From Anagrus nilaparvatae (lineage: Eukaryota > Arthropoda > Insecta > Hymenoptera > Mymaridae): a DNA stretch of 64,000 nucleotides. This document shows, one piece after another, positions 24,458-37,013 of this stretch. The translations under genes and the position numbers were made by a program. Where the stretch lies: contig JAKSXM010000246.1 of assembly GCA_022575985.1 (NCBI GenBank), forward strand, positions 12,666,001 through 12,730,000, given 5' to 3'. The first letter of the stretch is position 1. Every line of letters starts with the position of its first letter. Under the pieces are notes generated by a model that had not been told where the DNA came from, made no database searches, and saw nothing but the letters and a program-made list of their open reading frames with translations.

Positions 24458-27262
24458 TTAAAATATGACTTCAAGCCATGCAGCATTAGTAGCAGCCATT
24501 TCCGATGCAACAAAATTATTGAAAATAAAACACATTGGTATGACTTCAATGCCTTCCCTTATCATATCTACTAAGCAGTCCATGTAAGTTTTTTCGAGCC
24601 AACCAATTTCATTACTATTTTCTGGTGCTTGTTTTATTCCTAAAGCTCGTGGATTTAATACAGAGTAAGCAAAACGTGGTTTGACAAGCAGGTAACTAGC
24701 CAAATCTTTGGCTCTAATTGTTTTTATATTTAAACTTAACACTGGAAATATTTCTAAAATAAAATAAAAAAAGACATTTTTTATTACTTTTAATTTATTA
24801 ATATATAAGTTTATTAGAAAAAATGTAATAAAAGACATTTCATCTTACCTGAGTTATTCTTTCTCTTCCTATTCTGTCTAGTTGATACTTTATTGGAATC
24901 CGATTCTTCAATATCCTCTAATTTTAAACGTTTGCTTGGCGTGCAGTAATTAGTTTTGCTTTTCTCATCTGGTACATGTTTTTGCGCCGAAGGTAAAAAC
25001 TGTTTTTTAAAACTTTGGTCGTAGGTTTTGTAGTCAGAAATGAAGTTTTCATCTAAATGTAGCAAACGAGCGCAAAAACGGCCTAATACGTCAAGGTATA
25101 ATTCCAATTGAGGTTTAACAACATCATTTTTGAATTTATTTATCATAACTGTTTCATCGCATTCAGCCCTGCTTTTAATAACAAAATACTGTTGATAGAA
25201 GTCTTCGACATTTTTTTTTAAAAGGTTTATTTTATCAAATTTTGTCACTTGTAACCAAAATAAATCCTTAATAGCTTTCTCACAAAATGGAATACGAAGA
25301 AAATCTTGTTCGCACAAATTAGTAAGCTGAGGTAGAAAAAATCTGTCAGGCAAAGGATTTTCTGTAACATTTGCTTTATCAATATGTTCTTTACTGCCAA
25401 TTTCAAAAATTTTTTTAAGTCTTTCAGGATCTCTGCTCTTGCTAATTGAACCTGAGACGCAATAATCAAAAGAAATTTCACAATCGTATAACTCATTTAA
25501 TTTAGCTAAATCTGGCAAAATCTTTGATGCTGCGTCAAGGTACAAATTTAAAATATCATAAGAATTGTTTGCATATGACATTTCGTCTATTTTACAGCAC
25601 ATTGATTGAAATCTTGCAACTTCATCCTTTGCAGATTGCAGAGTATTCATTCGATACGTTAAATTATTATCAATTATCTGTTCCCATTTGTTTTTATTAA
25701 TTTTAATGAGGCATGACGATCTTTGCAATGATTTCAAGATGGAGCATTTTTTTACAATTTTAATTTTCTCGGAAAAAGAAAAGTTTTCACTATTAATTAA
25801 ATTTGGCATTTCTGAATGCTGGCTATTATCGTATTGTTCATGTAAGTTATAGGCCCAAAAAAGATATTGCTGAAATAATTTTTTTGGTGAAACATCATTA
25901 GTTCCACTGACAAATACTTGCAATTGTAATGGATAGCCTTCTTTGCATTTGGCATTATATTTATTCATTTGTGTAAACTTTTTTTCCACTTGTCTTCTGG
26001 AGCAGTTGAACCGATCTTTCATTACGTTCAGATTTTTATGTTTTGTATAAATACCAATATTTTCATCTAATTTATTATAATGAAAACCAGCAAGTAGCCT
26101 ATAAGAAAATATTGATGATGTTGTAAAGTTTAAGCTTGTATCTAAAAGACTATCTGCTTGCACATGAGAAATAAAACTTTTAGCTTCGAAAAATTCTTGT
26201 ATGGTTACTTCTCCAGAAAAATGAATGAAATCTCTTAGTAAAAACTTATTGTACACTGCTACTGAACTGCTTGAATTTAAAGGATCACGTTTTGTAATAA
26301 AATTTTTTTTTAATCGATTCTTATCCAATAAAATAACATCCTTCATAGAACCAAATCTATATTTTATGCTAAACTGGAAAGCTTCTAAGCTTTTGATGCA
26401 TTCTGCTTCAAAAATAGAATCTTCCTTACCAGAGTACGAAGCAAAATTATTTTTCAATTTGTTCTCTGTATAATCTATGATATTAGTCGTACAGTTAGAA
26501 TTCTCTAAAGATCTGTAAAAGAAAATTCGGCCACCAATAACTGAATCTTTCCAATATGGCCTGCAATTATTTTTTTTGTAAAAGCTGCCTTTTACGCTGG
26601 ATGCATTTAGTGATATATTCTCATTAACAAATTTACTAAAGTTACTCCAATCATTTGCATATATGCAGCAGGGCTCAGATTCAGACAAAAATTCATTAGC
26701 AGTAGAACAGGTATGGTTGTTTAGTCTGGTTATTGAATTTTCATCTAATGACGCATAAGATTGATAAATGACTTCATCTATAAATGATTTGTGAATACCA
26801 AGTCTCATGTTGTTAAATAAATCATTTTTTTCAGTAGAATCAGAATTCATTAATTTATAAACTTTATCCATCATATAATTTAAAGGTAATTTAAGATTAA
26901 ATATTACGTTAATACGCTCAGCGCCAGACCCACCCAAAGGGAATTCAAACCACAAGTGTTTGTTAAACCTTAGATCGTGGTATTTAGATTCTATAATATT
27001 TGTTATCTTTGAATTTGTAAAAGAAATTACGTTTCTACTGTCGCTCAAATCCATTTTAAAACAAGTCTGTATCTTGAATAATGTTAAAGAATTAGAAACA
27101 ATTGCCCAAGAGTTAATAGAAATTGCTTCCAATGTATCAGCAAGTTCCTCTTCTGTTTTTAACACTTTATAGTCATAATAAGAGAGATTTTTTAGATGGT
27201 ATAAATCAGCAAAATTTTTCCCAGAAGTTTCCATAGCAGTAACAAAAAAATTATTTGAACCC
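24458..27262 (-). CDS. Unrecognised large protein, at least 893 residues, at least two exons
   Basis: The largest gene in the window; I do not recognise its family. A single exon runs from ATG 27234 to donor 24849 (AACTCAG|GTAAG) and joins exon 24753-24458 across a 95-bp intron (acceptor TTTTATTTTAG), staying in frame to TAA: 894 codons. The frame is also open upstream to a strong acceptor (poly-T tract then AG) ending at 27263, so an earlier coding exon is likely and ATG 27234 may not be the true start. The protein is polar, rich in Asn, Lys, Ser and Cys, without signal peptide or membrane segments: a soluble protein. Near residues 755-790 it has PSKRLKLED, close to the Myc-type nuclear signal, an acidic EDIEESDS run and RQNRKRKN, so a nuclear location is inferred. 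The C terminus (GIKQAPENSNEIGWLEKTYMD... to LEVIF) looks folded. Long uninterrupted coding among decayed repeats implies selection. A virus-derived (nudivirus/filamentous-type) or host orphan origin is possible; neither is shown. Confidence 0.8.
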
Positions 27263-27530
27263 TAAAAAAAAAAAAGAAGATTATTAAAAATAGGAAAAAA
27301 ATGTTTTAAATGTAAAATAAATATAAATAATTTATTAATAAAAACATGTAGATTTTTTTTTTGTAAAACTAACAAAATATAAATTATTGATGATAGAATA
27401 TTCATAAAGTATGAAAAATAACAAAAATAAAATCGTTTAAAAAAATTAAATATTTTATTCTACATTCTCACTGTAACGTTAAATTGAAAGAAACATAAAT
27501 TCTATGGTAACATAAAATAAGAATTATATT
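27263..27530. other. AT-rich spacer upstream of the large minus-strand exon
   Basis: Poly-A (poly-T on the minus strand) just before 27263 forms the pyrimidine tract of the acceptor. No upstream exon with a matching donor could be picked with confidence. Confidence 0.4.
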
Positions 27531-30500
27531 ATTTAAAAAATTACTCCACCGGATCCTACCAAATAAACTATAGATGCCCAGAAACTTACAAAAATAAGTT
27601 TTGACCATGCTTTTTAAGTGTAACATTATTAGTATAGCTATATTAATATTAAAAATAAAAACGCTGTAATTGAAATACCTTTATGGAAGATGTCCCACGT
27701 AATTTTTTATCAAAAATTTCTGCTTATATTTTAAATTTATTAGTATTTTACTTTTTTGACCAGTCTGAACTACGAAAGTAAGAAAACAAGAATAAATAAT
27801 TGCTGAGTAACGTTTGTTATTTATAAGCTGTATATTTGACCACGTGATTAATCCCTCTCCACATAACTTAAATTCCCCCTAAAAAATATTTTCTACATAT
27901 GCAGAAATGCATTGAAAACTGTAAAATGGATTATTACAGAATTCTATTGTTCATAGTGAGCCACCAATAAGAAAAGTAGAAAAATAGTAAATAATATTCT
28001 ATCTAAATTGGGGCCTACCAAATAAACTATATTATTTAGAAAATTACAAAATAGTGGCTTACCAAATAAACTAAAGATTACTAGAAATCTATAAAAATAA
28101 GATTTGAGAATATTTTTTAAGTGTAACATTAAATAAAACATGAATTTAATTCTTGAAAAAATTACCAATATGGGGCCTACCAAAAAAAAATAATACATAC
28201 CTGGAACCCTATAAAAATTAGTTTTGAGAATGGATTTTAAGTGTAAAATTAAGTAAAATTAAAGTTATATTATTTAAAAAATAACGAATATGGAGCCTAC
28301 TAAAAAAATTTTAGATATCTAGAATCAAACAAAAACATGTTTTGACCATGTTTTCTAAACGTAGCATTAAATAAAATATGAATTATATAATTGAAAAAAT
28401 TACTAATATGGGGCCTACGAAGTAATTTATAGATGCCTGAATCCCTAAAAATATTAGTTTTTAGAATGGTTTCTAAGTCGAAAGTTAAGTAATATTAAAA
28501 TTATATTATTTAAACAATTAATAATTTAGGGCCTGCTAAATAAACTATAGAATCCTAGAAACTAACAGAAACATGTTTTGACCATGCTTTCTAAGTGTAG
28601 CATTAAGTAAAATATGAATTATATTTTTGTAAGATTACTAATATGAGGCTTACCAAATAAACTATATTGATTAGAAAATTACGAATTAAGGGCGTACCAA
28701 CTAAATTATAGATCCCGAGAAAGCAATAAAAATAAGTTTTGAGAATGCTTTCTAAGTATAACATTAAATAAAATATAAATTATATTAATGAAAAATTATT
28801 AATTTGGGGAATACTAAATAAATTATAGATACCTAGAAACTAACAAAAACATGTTTTGACCATGCTTTCTAAACGTAGCATTAAATAAAATATGAATTAT
28901 ATAATTGAAAAAATTAGTAATATGGGGCCTACGAAGTAATTTATAAATGCCTAGACCCCTATAAATATTAGTTTTGAGAAAGGTGTCTAAGTGTAACATT
29001 AGGTAAAATTAAAATTATATTATTCAAAAAATTACTAATTTCGGGCCTACTAAATAAACTATAGATGCCTAGAAACTAACAAAAACATGTTTTGACCATG
29101 CTTTCTAAACGTAGCAATAAATAAAATATGAATTATATTCTTGAAAAATTACTAATATGAGGCCTACCAAATAAAATATATTGATTAGAAAATTACGAAT
29201 TAAGGGCCTACCAACTAAATTATAGATCCCGAGAAAGCAATAAAAATAAGTTTTGAGAATGTTTTCAAAGTGTAACATTAAATAAAATAAAAATTATATT
29301 AATTAAAAAATTGCTAATTTGGGGCCTACCGAAAAATACTGTCGATGCCTCGAACTTTATAAAATTAAGCGGTGAGCATTATTTCTTAGTTTAGAATTTA
29401 TTAAAATAACAAATAGATTATTTAAAAATAACTAATTCGGGTAATCTATATTATTTAAAAAATTACTTTTTTTGAGGCCTACCAAATAAACTATAGTAAC
29501 AGAAACTATTTTAAATCCTAAATACTCCAGTCAAAACGCGGTTTAGGGTGTATTTTCAGCTACTGACATGAGATTTGCTCTACTATATGTTTTTTGGGTC
29601 GCTGATCACGAAAATCGGGGTTATTTCCGCCCGAAATTTTCGGAACACCCTTAAATTTGCAAAAACTACCCCCAAAAAGGGTTTTTTTTTTGATATATTA
29701 ACAAACTGAGTTTATAGATTTAGCCAAGAATTGGTCTTAGGGGGTTTTTTGGGTCGCTAAACAAGAATTTCAGGTAGTTTTCAATGAATAATTAATATTT
29801 CACCCTTAAATTAGCAAAAATTAACCCTAAAAGGGGGTGTTTTTGATATTTTTGCATTTTGAGCGACCAGATTATGTCCATACAGGTTTTTTGGGACGCT
29901 AATCAAAAATTTGGGGAAATTTTCAATAAATAATTAATATTTCATCCTTAAATTAGCAAAAACAACCCCTAAAAAGGGTGTTTTAGCTATTTCCGCACTT
30001 TGAGCGACCAGATTAAGTCCTTACGGGTTTTTTGGGACGCTGATAAAGAATTTTAGGGGTTGTTTTTGCAAATTTAAGGGTAAAATAATGATTGTTCACA
30101 GAAAAACTCCTCAAATTATTGATCAGCAACCCAAAAACCAATAAGGATCTAATCTGGTCGCTCAAAGTGCGATAATAGCAAAAACACCCTTTTTAGGGGC
30201 TGTTTTTGCTAATTTAAGGGTGAAATATTAATTATTTATCAAAAATTCCCCCAAATTCTTGATTAGCGATCCAAAAAACCTATATAGACATAATCTGGTC
30301 GCTCAAAGTGCAAAAATATCAAAAACACCCCCTTTTATGGTTAATTTTTGCTAATTTAAGGGTGAAATATTAATTATTCATTGCAAACTACCTGAAATTC
30401 TTTTTCAGCGACCCAAAAAACCCCTTAAGACCAATTCTTGGCTAAATCTATAAACTCAATTTGCTAATATATCAAAAAAACCCCTTTTTGGGGGTAGTTT

Positions 30501-31850
30501 TTGCAAATTTAAGGGTGTTTCGCAAATTTCGGGCGGAAATAACCCCGATTTTCGTGATCAGAGACCCAAAAAACATATAATAGAGCAAATCTCATGTCAG
30601 TAGCTGAAAATACACCCTAAACCGCGTTTTGACTGGAGTAAAACACGTATTATTTTAGGTCCCAAAAACAAAATTTTTCTAATCCATAAACCTGTATTAT
30701 TCTAAGTCCCTAAGCCCAGATTTTTCAAATACCCTAAATTGAAATTATTTGAAGTCTCATTTCAGCCGATTAATTTTCAAGTCCTGAGGTACCCCATCCG
30801 TATAAACATGTTCCATGTTAATAATTGATGAGCAAGCTTTCTAAGTAATATTAAATAAATTAAGATTATATTATTAAAATAATAACTGATTTGGTGCCTA
30901 CCAAATCAACTAGAGGTTCCTCAAACCCTATAAAAATAGGTTTTGACCGCATATTTTCTACGTATAAATTTTAATAAAATATGAATTGTTATTTTAAAAA
31001 TAACTAATTTGGGGCCCTCAAAATAAACTATAGACGCTTAAAAACTTACAAAAATAAGTTTGGACCAAGCTATCCATGTGTAACAACAAATCAAATAAGA
31101 ATTATATTATTTAAAAAATAATTAATTCCAATAAACTATATTAGCTAAAAAATTAAAAGTTTTGGGCTTATTAAATAAACTATAGTTGTCTACAAAATGG
31201 CAAAAATAAGTTTTGACCACGCTTTCAAAAAATTATGAATTTGTAGCCTACCAAATTAACTATAGATGCCTATTAAAATAAATTTTGAGAATGATTTCAA
31301 AGTGTAACATTAAATAAAATAAAAATTATTTTAAATAAAAAATTACTAATTTTGGGCCAATAAAATAAACTGCAGATGCCTAGAACCCTAAACAAATAAT
31401 TGGTGCGCGTGCTTTCTTAGTGTAACATTAAATAAAAAAAGAAAAATATTATTTAAAAAAAATCTAATTCGGGGCCTACCAAATAATCTATATTATTTAA
31501 AAAATTACTTATTCGAGGCCTATCAATGAAACTATAGAGGCCTAGAACCTTATAAAAATAAATGATTAGCACGATTTTTAAGTGTAACATTAAATAAAAT
31601 AAAAATTTTACTAATTAAAAAATTACTAATTTGGGGCCTACCAAATAAACTATAGATGCTAGAACCTTATAAAAATAAGTAGTAAGTATGCTTTTTTAGT
31701 GTCTAAATAAATAAAATAATAATTGTTGTTTTATTTAATAAATAACTTAATAGGAACCTATCAAATAAACTATAGATGCCTAGAAACAAACAAAAAGAAG
31801 TTTTGAGAATGCTTTCTAAGTATAACATTAAATAAAATATGAATTATATT
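27531..31850. repeat. Array of ~120-bp degenerate tandem repeats, interrupted by a foldback element
   Basis: About two dozen units with the core GGGGCCTACCAAATAAACTATAGATGCCTAGAA, then ACAAAAACATGTTTTGACCATGCTTTCTAAGTGTAACATTAAATAAAATATGAATTATATT in variable form, spaced by about 115-125 bp (some shorter or longer). Clear units run from 28010 to 29510 and resume at 30880-31840; one unit at 27543 is separated by unrelated sequence. A foldback at 29523-30640 and a piece of the 17.0-17.5 kb dispersed repeat (30650-30830) split the array. No gene. Confidence 0.85.
29523..30640. mobile_element. Foldback transposon with tandem repeats in each arm, TA-flanked
   Basis: Arms about 29525-30055 and 30105-30638 are reverse complements, starting CTCCAGTCAAAACGCGGTTT and ending with its complement, with TA on both outer sides (29523-29524, 30639-30640). 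Each arm contains about three ~130-bp units with TTTTTTGGG(A/T)CGCT, AATAATTAATATTTCA, CCTTAAATTAGCAAAAA and GAGCGACCAGATTA. This tandem-within-arm design is that of Foldback/Galileo-like elements. No transposase. Confidence 0.87.
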
Positions 31851-31854
31851 TTTT

Positions 31855-33450
31855 TTTAATTAATAAGTTATTTAATTACCATTTTTTTATTGCTTGGACA
31901 CTTTCATTATTTTGGATTTTTTTAGTGTTGGTTTGCGGAGGGAAATAGCCTGAGTTGGTTGACAGTTTGATTTAAGATTTATTTATGGAAATCCTTTAAT
32001 TCTAGGGTTAGTACTTGTTTAAGTTTTTAACAAGTAGTCTCTAAATAATTTTTGCAGGTCAGTTTTTAAGCAGGAACGCTCAAATTTCCTTAATTTTTCC
32101 ATAAAGGAGGCTGAGAGATTCCATTAAAATGGGGCTGCATATATAATTATTGGTTTACTCAATCACAAGTAGCAGATTATTTTGGCCCTAGGATGTAGGT
32201 GTTTATTTAAGAAGAGATTAGAGAGAAACTTAAAAAGGATAGCTAAAAATTTGATAGCGTTATTTAGCTGTCTAGTAATATGATTATTTTGTCTATATTA
32301 CTTATATAGAATAAATGATCAGATTAGATATAATTAATTATTTGTCAATTTGAATACCGAGGTTAGCTATTCTTTTTTTATGGGTAACTGGCTTCAGAAA
32401 AGATTTATTTATTATATTCTTTTTAAAGTCTTTTATTTGGTTGCGTTTATTGATACTTATAAAACGAAGAGGCTTAAGGATCAGTATTCGTACTTGGAAG
32501 GATTAGCTTTCATGTTCCATTCTAGATAGTAATGTCAATGTGATTAGTTTTTAAAGATAATTGAAGATTTTAAAGAGTAACGAGGACGTTACAGTTTCTT
32601 GTTGAAGGCCTACAAGTATATTCAAAGTAGTAGAAGATTTCCATTTTCCATCCCATGTTAGAAATTTTTTTAATTTAATATATTCCAAATTAGGTTCATA
32701 AATGAAATTGGACATTGGAAACTATTTAAAATATACATATAAGGCCTCTTAACAAAACAGATTCAAATGCCTTTTTAATATTTATTAGACATGCACCTAC
32801 CATAATATTATTATTTAGTGCTATGTTTACAATGGACAAGAATTTATTTAATGCATAAGTTGCAGAATGATGAAATCTAAAACCGTATTTATTATTTGGA
32901 ATAATCTTATTATTTTTAGAGAAAGTTCGAAGGCTTATGCTAATCAGACATTCAAATACTTTGTTAAACTAATAAAATATAAAAAAAATATTAAAATATT
33001 ATAATATTAAAATATTAAACTATTTGAATTTTTTCCTTTTTTAATTAGGGTACTCTTAGCTGTCTTCTAACTATCTAGGTAATAACCTAGGTTTAAACAA
33101 TTGTTAAACCATATTGTGTGTTGACCAATAATTTAGAGCGGAAGATTTTTGAGAACTATCGAAGGGTTATTATTTATACCAAAAGAGGTTTTATTTAGTA
33201 GATTTTTAAAAATATGATGTACTAATTTAAAAGTGTCAAAGTAAGGTAACCCATCAACTTTAATGATAGATGGATTTAGGCTAATGTTGTCTTAAAAGAA
33301 ATTTGTTATTGGATTTTTGTGCGGATTTGAATTATATTGTTCTTTGAACTAATTTGCAAAGGAAACGACTTTTGCTTTGGTTTTAGTATTTAGATTTGAA
33401 GGTCTAGGAGTATTTATGGATTCATAGTATGCACTTATTAAATTTAACTT
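31855..33450 (-). pseudogene. Second CR1/Jockey/I-group reverse transcriptase relic
   Basis: On the minus strand IIPNNKYGFRFHHSATYALNKF (about 32835-32905) and MVGACLINIKKAFESV (about 32750-32803) match the fingers and motif A of non-LTR reverse transcriptases (usual form QFGFR..HST and GACLLDIEKAFDSV). The catalytic Asp of motif A is replaced by Asn here. An upstream piece near 33230-33290 (NPSIIKVDGLPYFDTFKLVHHIFKN) and downstream degenerate sequence to about 31860 fit the same element, but stops break all frames. It starts where the 120-bp array ends. Confidence 0.7.
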
Positions 33451-34485
33451 TAATTTAAGGTCGTTATTATGAGATTATTTTATAACATAATTCACTGTAT
33501 ATTTGCACAGTAAATATATTTTAATGGTATTTATTCAAAAGCAACATTAAATATTGTAGAAATATTTTAATATCCTTTCCAAGTAAGAACGGACCATCGT
33601 AAAGCTATTTAAAAAGCATTTCTACTTGCGTTTCTGATTACGTTTATGGTTGACGTTCGTAAAAATCATCCGAAAGATTATTTTAATTATATTCATATAT
33701 AACTATTTTGACATTTGAAGGTCGTTTACGGTTTTATATAGATTTTGCAAAAATTGTTCACTGGCTTATTTTCTACCGAGGCACATTTTCTAATAAATGA
33801 TTTAAAGCTGACTTTTTATTTTTATTTTATCATGTCCTAGTAGATAGTTTAATTAGTAGGTTGCTAAATCTTAATATGGCGTCAAAATATTTTTGGCACT
33901 CTGTTTTTCATTCTTTCAATCCTTAAAATACCATTTTTTTTTTAACTTTTTTTTCTCAATTTTTATCAATTCTAGTAGGTATTTTGGACTCCTGAAACTG
34001 AAACTGAGGACAAAAATTATTTTATAGGCGCGCAACACCATTATTTTTATCTTTACAAACTTTTCGACATACGAAAATTTGCTCGTTAGTTCCTGGTCTC
34101 TGACGAGTTCAATTAATACTTCGAGATTGCTTTTTCGAGCATTTAACTCGTAACGATTGAAGATGCGTTTAAAAGACTAAAGTAACTATATCTTAAGAAG
34201 TTTAGAATCCCATTTAAATATTAAAACGGCTTTTATTTTAATGAAAATATAATTAAATTTAGGTACACTCAAAGATAGATTTTTTACTTTAAAAATGATT
34301 TTAAAACAAATTTTCAAATTTTTATTTGCTGTGAATAATATTTTTAATTTGATTGAATGCAAAGATTTACCTCGCGGTTTGTGATCAAATACGGGTTAAA
34401 TTAATACTTCGAGAGTACTTTTTCGAGCATATATTTTCTAACGGACGAAGGTGCGTTTCAAATACAAAAATAACTTTATTTAATA
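33451..34485. repeat. Unassigned sequence with a two-copy ~285-bp direct repeat
   Basis: No gene. A unit containing TTAATACTTCGAGA, CTTTTTCGAGCAT, GAAG(A/G)TGCGTTT and AAAATAACT-like text occurs near 34100-34195 and again near 34390-34480, about 285 bp apart. The second copy is cut by the 3' end of the element at 34490. The rest (33451-34090) shows nothing recognisable. Confidence 0.55.
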
Positions 34486-35450
34486 AGTTTATTATTATTA
34501 TTATTATTATTATTAATCTTTATTTGCCAACTACAAAATATATATCATTCAACACACTCAATTGTCAATTATATACATATAATAAAATATAATACATGAA
34601 TCAATAGATACAAATATAATATACAATATAATAAAGTTTTATGTGTACATAAAATTAAAATTAAATAAAGAAAATTTACAATATCTAGTTAATAAAATAA
34701 TACTGAATGGTTATAAAATATAATCTGTACATAATTTAGTTAAATAAGAGAAAATTTACAATAATACCAATGACTATTCTAAAGTTAACTGTTAATAGTA
34801 AATAAGTAAATAGTTAAATAGTAAACATCAATAATACACAGTCAATTACAAGATGATTGGTGCAAATGCCACTATTGTTCGTTCTCTAATCTATGAAAGT
34901 AAAGTCTGATACTCTTTTTAAAACGACGATAGGATGGTAAGTCCCTTATACAGGGGGGAATCAAGTTCCATAGATTCGCGTACTTTACTTGGAAAGAGTA
35001 TAGACCTCAATCAGTGGGTACTGTGGAAACCTTAAGGTCTATGCGAGGGTCTCTGGTAGGTTTGTCTGATTTGTATGGTTCAAATAAAGTGCGTAATAAA
35101 GGAGGTTTTCTCATACACACAAGTCTATACATGATAAGGGATGCAAAGTAGTCAGTTCTGGTCACGTTCAACAACCGAGACGCTTTCTGTATGGTGTAAT
35201 ATGTTCTTGTCGTCTCAAACCAAAAATGTACCTAATACCAGAATTAGTGAGTCTCTGTAATTGCCCACTCAGTTCATTAGAAATATCAGAATAAACTGCT
35301 GAGCAGTAATCCAAATGGGTAATCACAAGAGTTTATAATACAGCGTGCCGAAAAACTTACTTATCACATACAAGTAGCCTAGCACAAAACTTTAAAACAA
35401 ATTGCATACCTCTAACATATTCTGCTTCTGGACTAATCTTGTTATAAATA
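34486..35450 (-). pseudogene. I/Jockey-like non-LTR element, 3' end with (TAA)n tail
   Basis: On the minus strand, ORF2 C-terminal text is readable: ISPEAEYVRGMQFVLKFCARLL (about 35360-35435), TLVITHLDYCSAVYSDI (about 35280-35330), LQRLTNSGIRYIFGLRR (about 35205-35260) and RIDLKVSTVPTD..GLYSFQVKYANLWNLIPPCIRDLPSYRRFK (about 34915-35050). The element ends at 34486-34515 in a (TAA)n microsatellite, the 3' tail type of I-group elements. The 5' part, including the RT active site, is absent (5' truncation at about 35450). Stops and frame changes are present. Confidence 0.82.
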
Positions 35451-35708
35451 ATATTGAAATTTTTGTTTAAATTAAAATTTAACTCATTTATTTTTTTTTT
35501 TAAATAATTTAATTTATTATATCACTTATAACAATAATCACTTATTACAATATAATATTATTTAAATCTAAATAAGTAGAATGTGTTAGGTGCATTTAAC
35601 TATTTTATAAACTTTACTTTTCGTGATTACTAAATTTTTTGATAACTAAGATATTTGTTGAATCACATTATAAAATGAATAAGATAATTTTAAAATCTGA
35701 AATAATAA
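35451..35708. other. AT-rich spacer
   Basis: Low-complexity AT-rich sequence between two repeats; nothing recognised. Confidence 0.35.
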
Positions 35709-36832
35709 AAAAAACGCTGCCAAGTGATTGGCACTATGGTTCCTCATCAACAATAGCAAACTATTTATAATGGTCTGTTTTATCTAATAAAAATTATAAT
35801 TTGAGATATCAGTATTTCATAAAAAAAAAGTTAAGTACCGTATTTTGATATCTGAACATTTTTTTGTATCAGATGGAGATATCCTTTACAAACGATAATT
35901 CTAGATATTCGTAGTTTCATAGGAAAAAATTAAGTATTACGTCCTAAAATAAAAAAAAAAATTTGGCTTTTTTGTATTTTTTGGCGACAAAAATTTTGAG
36001 AAAAAAATTTTGAAAAAATCAAGTATCAGGTCCAAAAAATTACTATAAACGATATTTCTAAGACTAGTACTTCCACAGAAATAAATTAAGTATTGCGTCC
36101 ATAATGAAAAAAAAATTGGTATTTTTTGTATTTTTTGGTGAAAAAAATTTTGAGAAAATAATTTTCAAAAAATAAATTATAAGATTCGAAATATCGAGTA
36201 AAAATTATACTTTCCAATATAAGTACTTGCATGGAAATAAATGAGGTATTACGTCCAAAAAGAAAAAAAATTATAGTGTTTTTTTAATTTTTTTATGAAA
36301 AAAGTTTTGAAAAAAAAAATTTCGAAAAATTACGTATCCGATGGAGAAATCTTTTACAAACGATAATTTTAGATATTCGTACTTTCATAGGAAAAAATTA
36401 AGTATCACGTCCTAAAATAAAAAAAATTTTGGCGTTTTTTGTATTTTTTGGCGACAAAAATTTTGAAAAAATTAAGTATCAGATCCAAAAAATTACTATA
36501 AACGATATTTCTAAAACTAGTACTTCCACAGAAATAAATCAAGTACTTCGTCCAAAAGGAAAAAAAAAATTGTCATTTTTTCTATTTTTTGGTGAAAAAA
36601 ATTTTGAGAAAAAAATTTTCAAAAAATAAATTATAAGTTTCGATTTATCGAGTAAAAACGATACTTCTAGATATCAGTACTTTCATGGAAAAAAATGAGG
36701 TATTACATCCAAATTAAAAAAACAAAAAAGTACCTCGAGATTTTTTGGTAAAAAAAATTTTGAAAAAAAAATTAGGTCTTAATGTCGTGTTGGCTGTGAA
36801 ATATCACCGGTTACAGTCCAACATACATACAT

Positions 36833-36895
<63 letters not shown>

Positions 36896-37013
36896 GACTT
36901 TTTTTAAAAACCGGTTTTTTAGCTTCCTGAGGTCTCAAAACGTGCTTATATGCCAAAATATCGAAAATCAAAATTTCACCTATCACAAAGGTTCCTCTAT
37001 GAGGAACCAAAAT
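35709..37013 (-). repeat. Hairpin-ended repeat element, full-length reverse copy
   Basis: Reverse of the element at 10040: begins AAACGCTGCCAAGTGATTGGCACTATGGTTCCTC (right end, with GCCAAgtgaTTGGC hairpin) and ends in the palindrome GGTTCCTCTATGAGGAACC at 36991-37009. Internal monomers of ~155 bp, the AACCGGT blocks and a compound (ACAT)n(AC)n microsatellite at 36821-36893 are in the same relative positions. No coding capacity. Confidence 0.86.

Noticed and set aside
26225..27172. Plus-strand frames of 70-82 codons
   Set aside because: Antisense shadows of the large minus-strand exon.
36745..37010. Frames encoding THTHTH or VCVCVC runs
   Set aside because: Produced by the (AC)n microsatellite in the repeat element; not coding.
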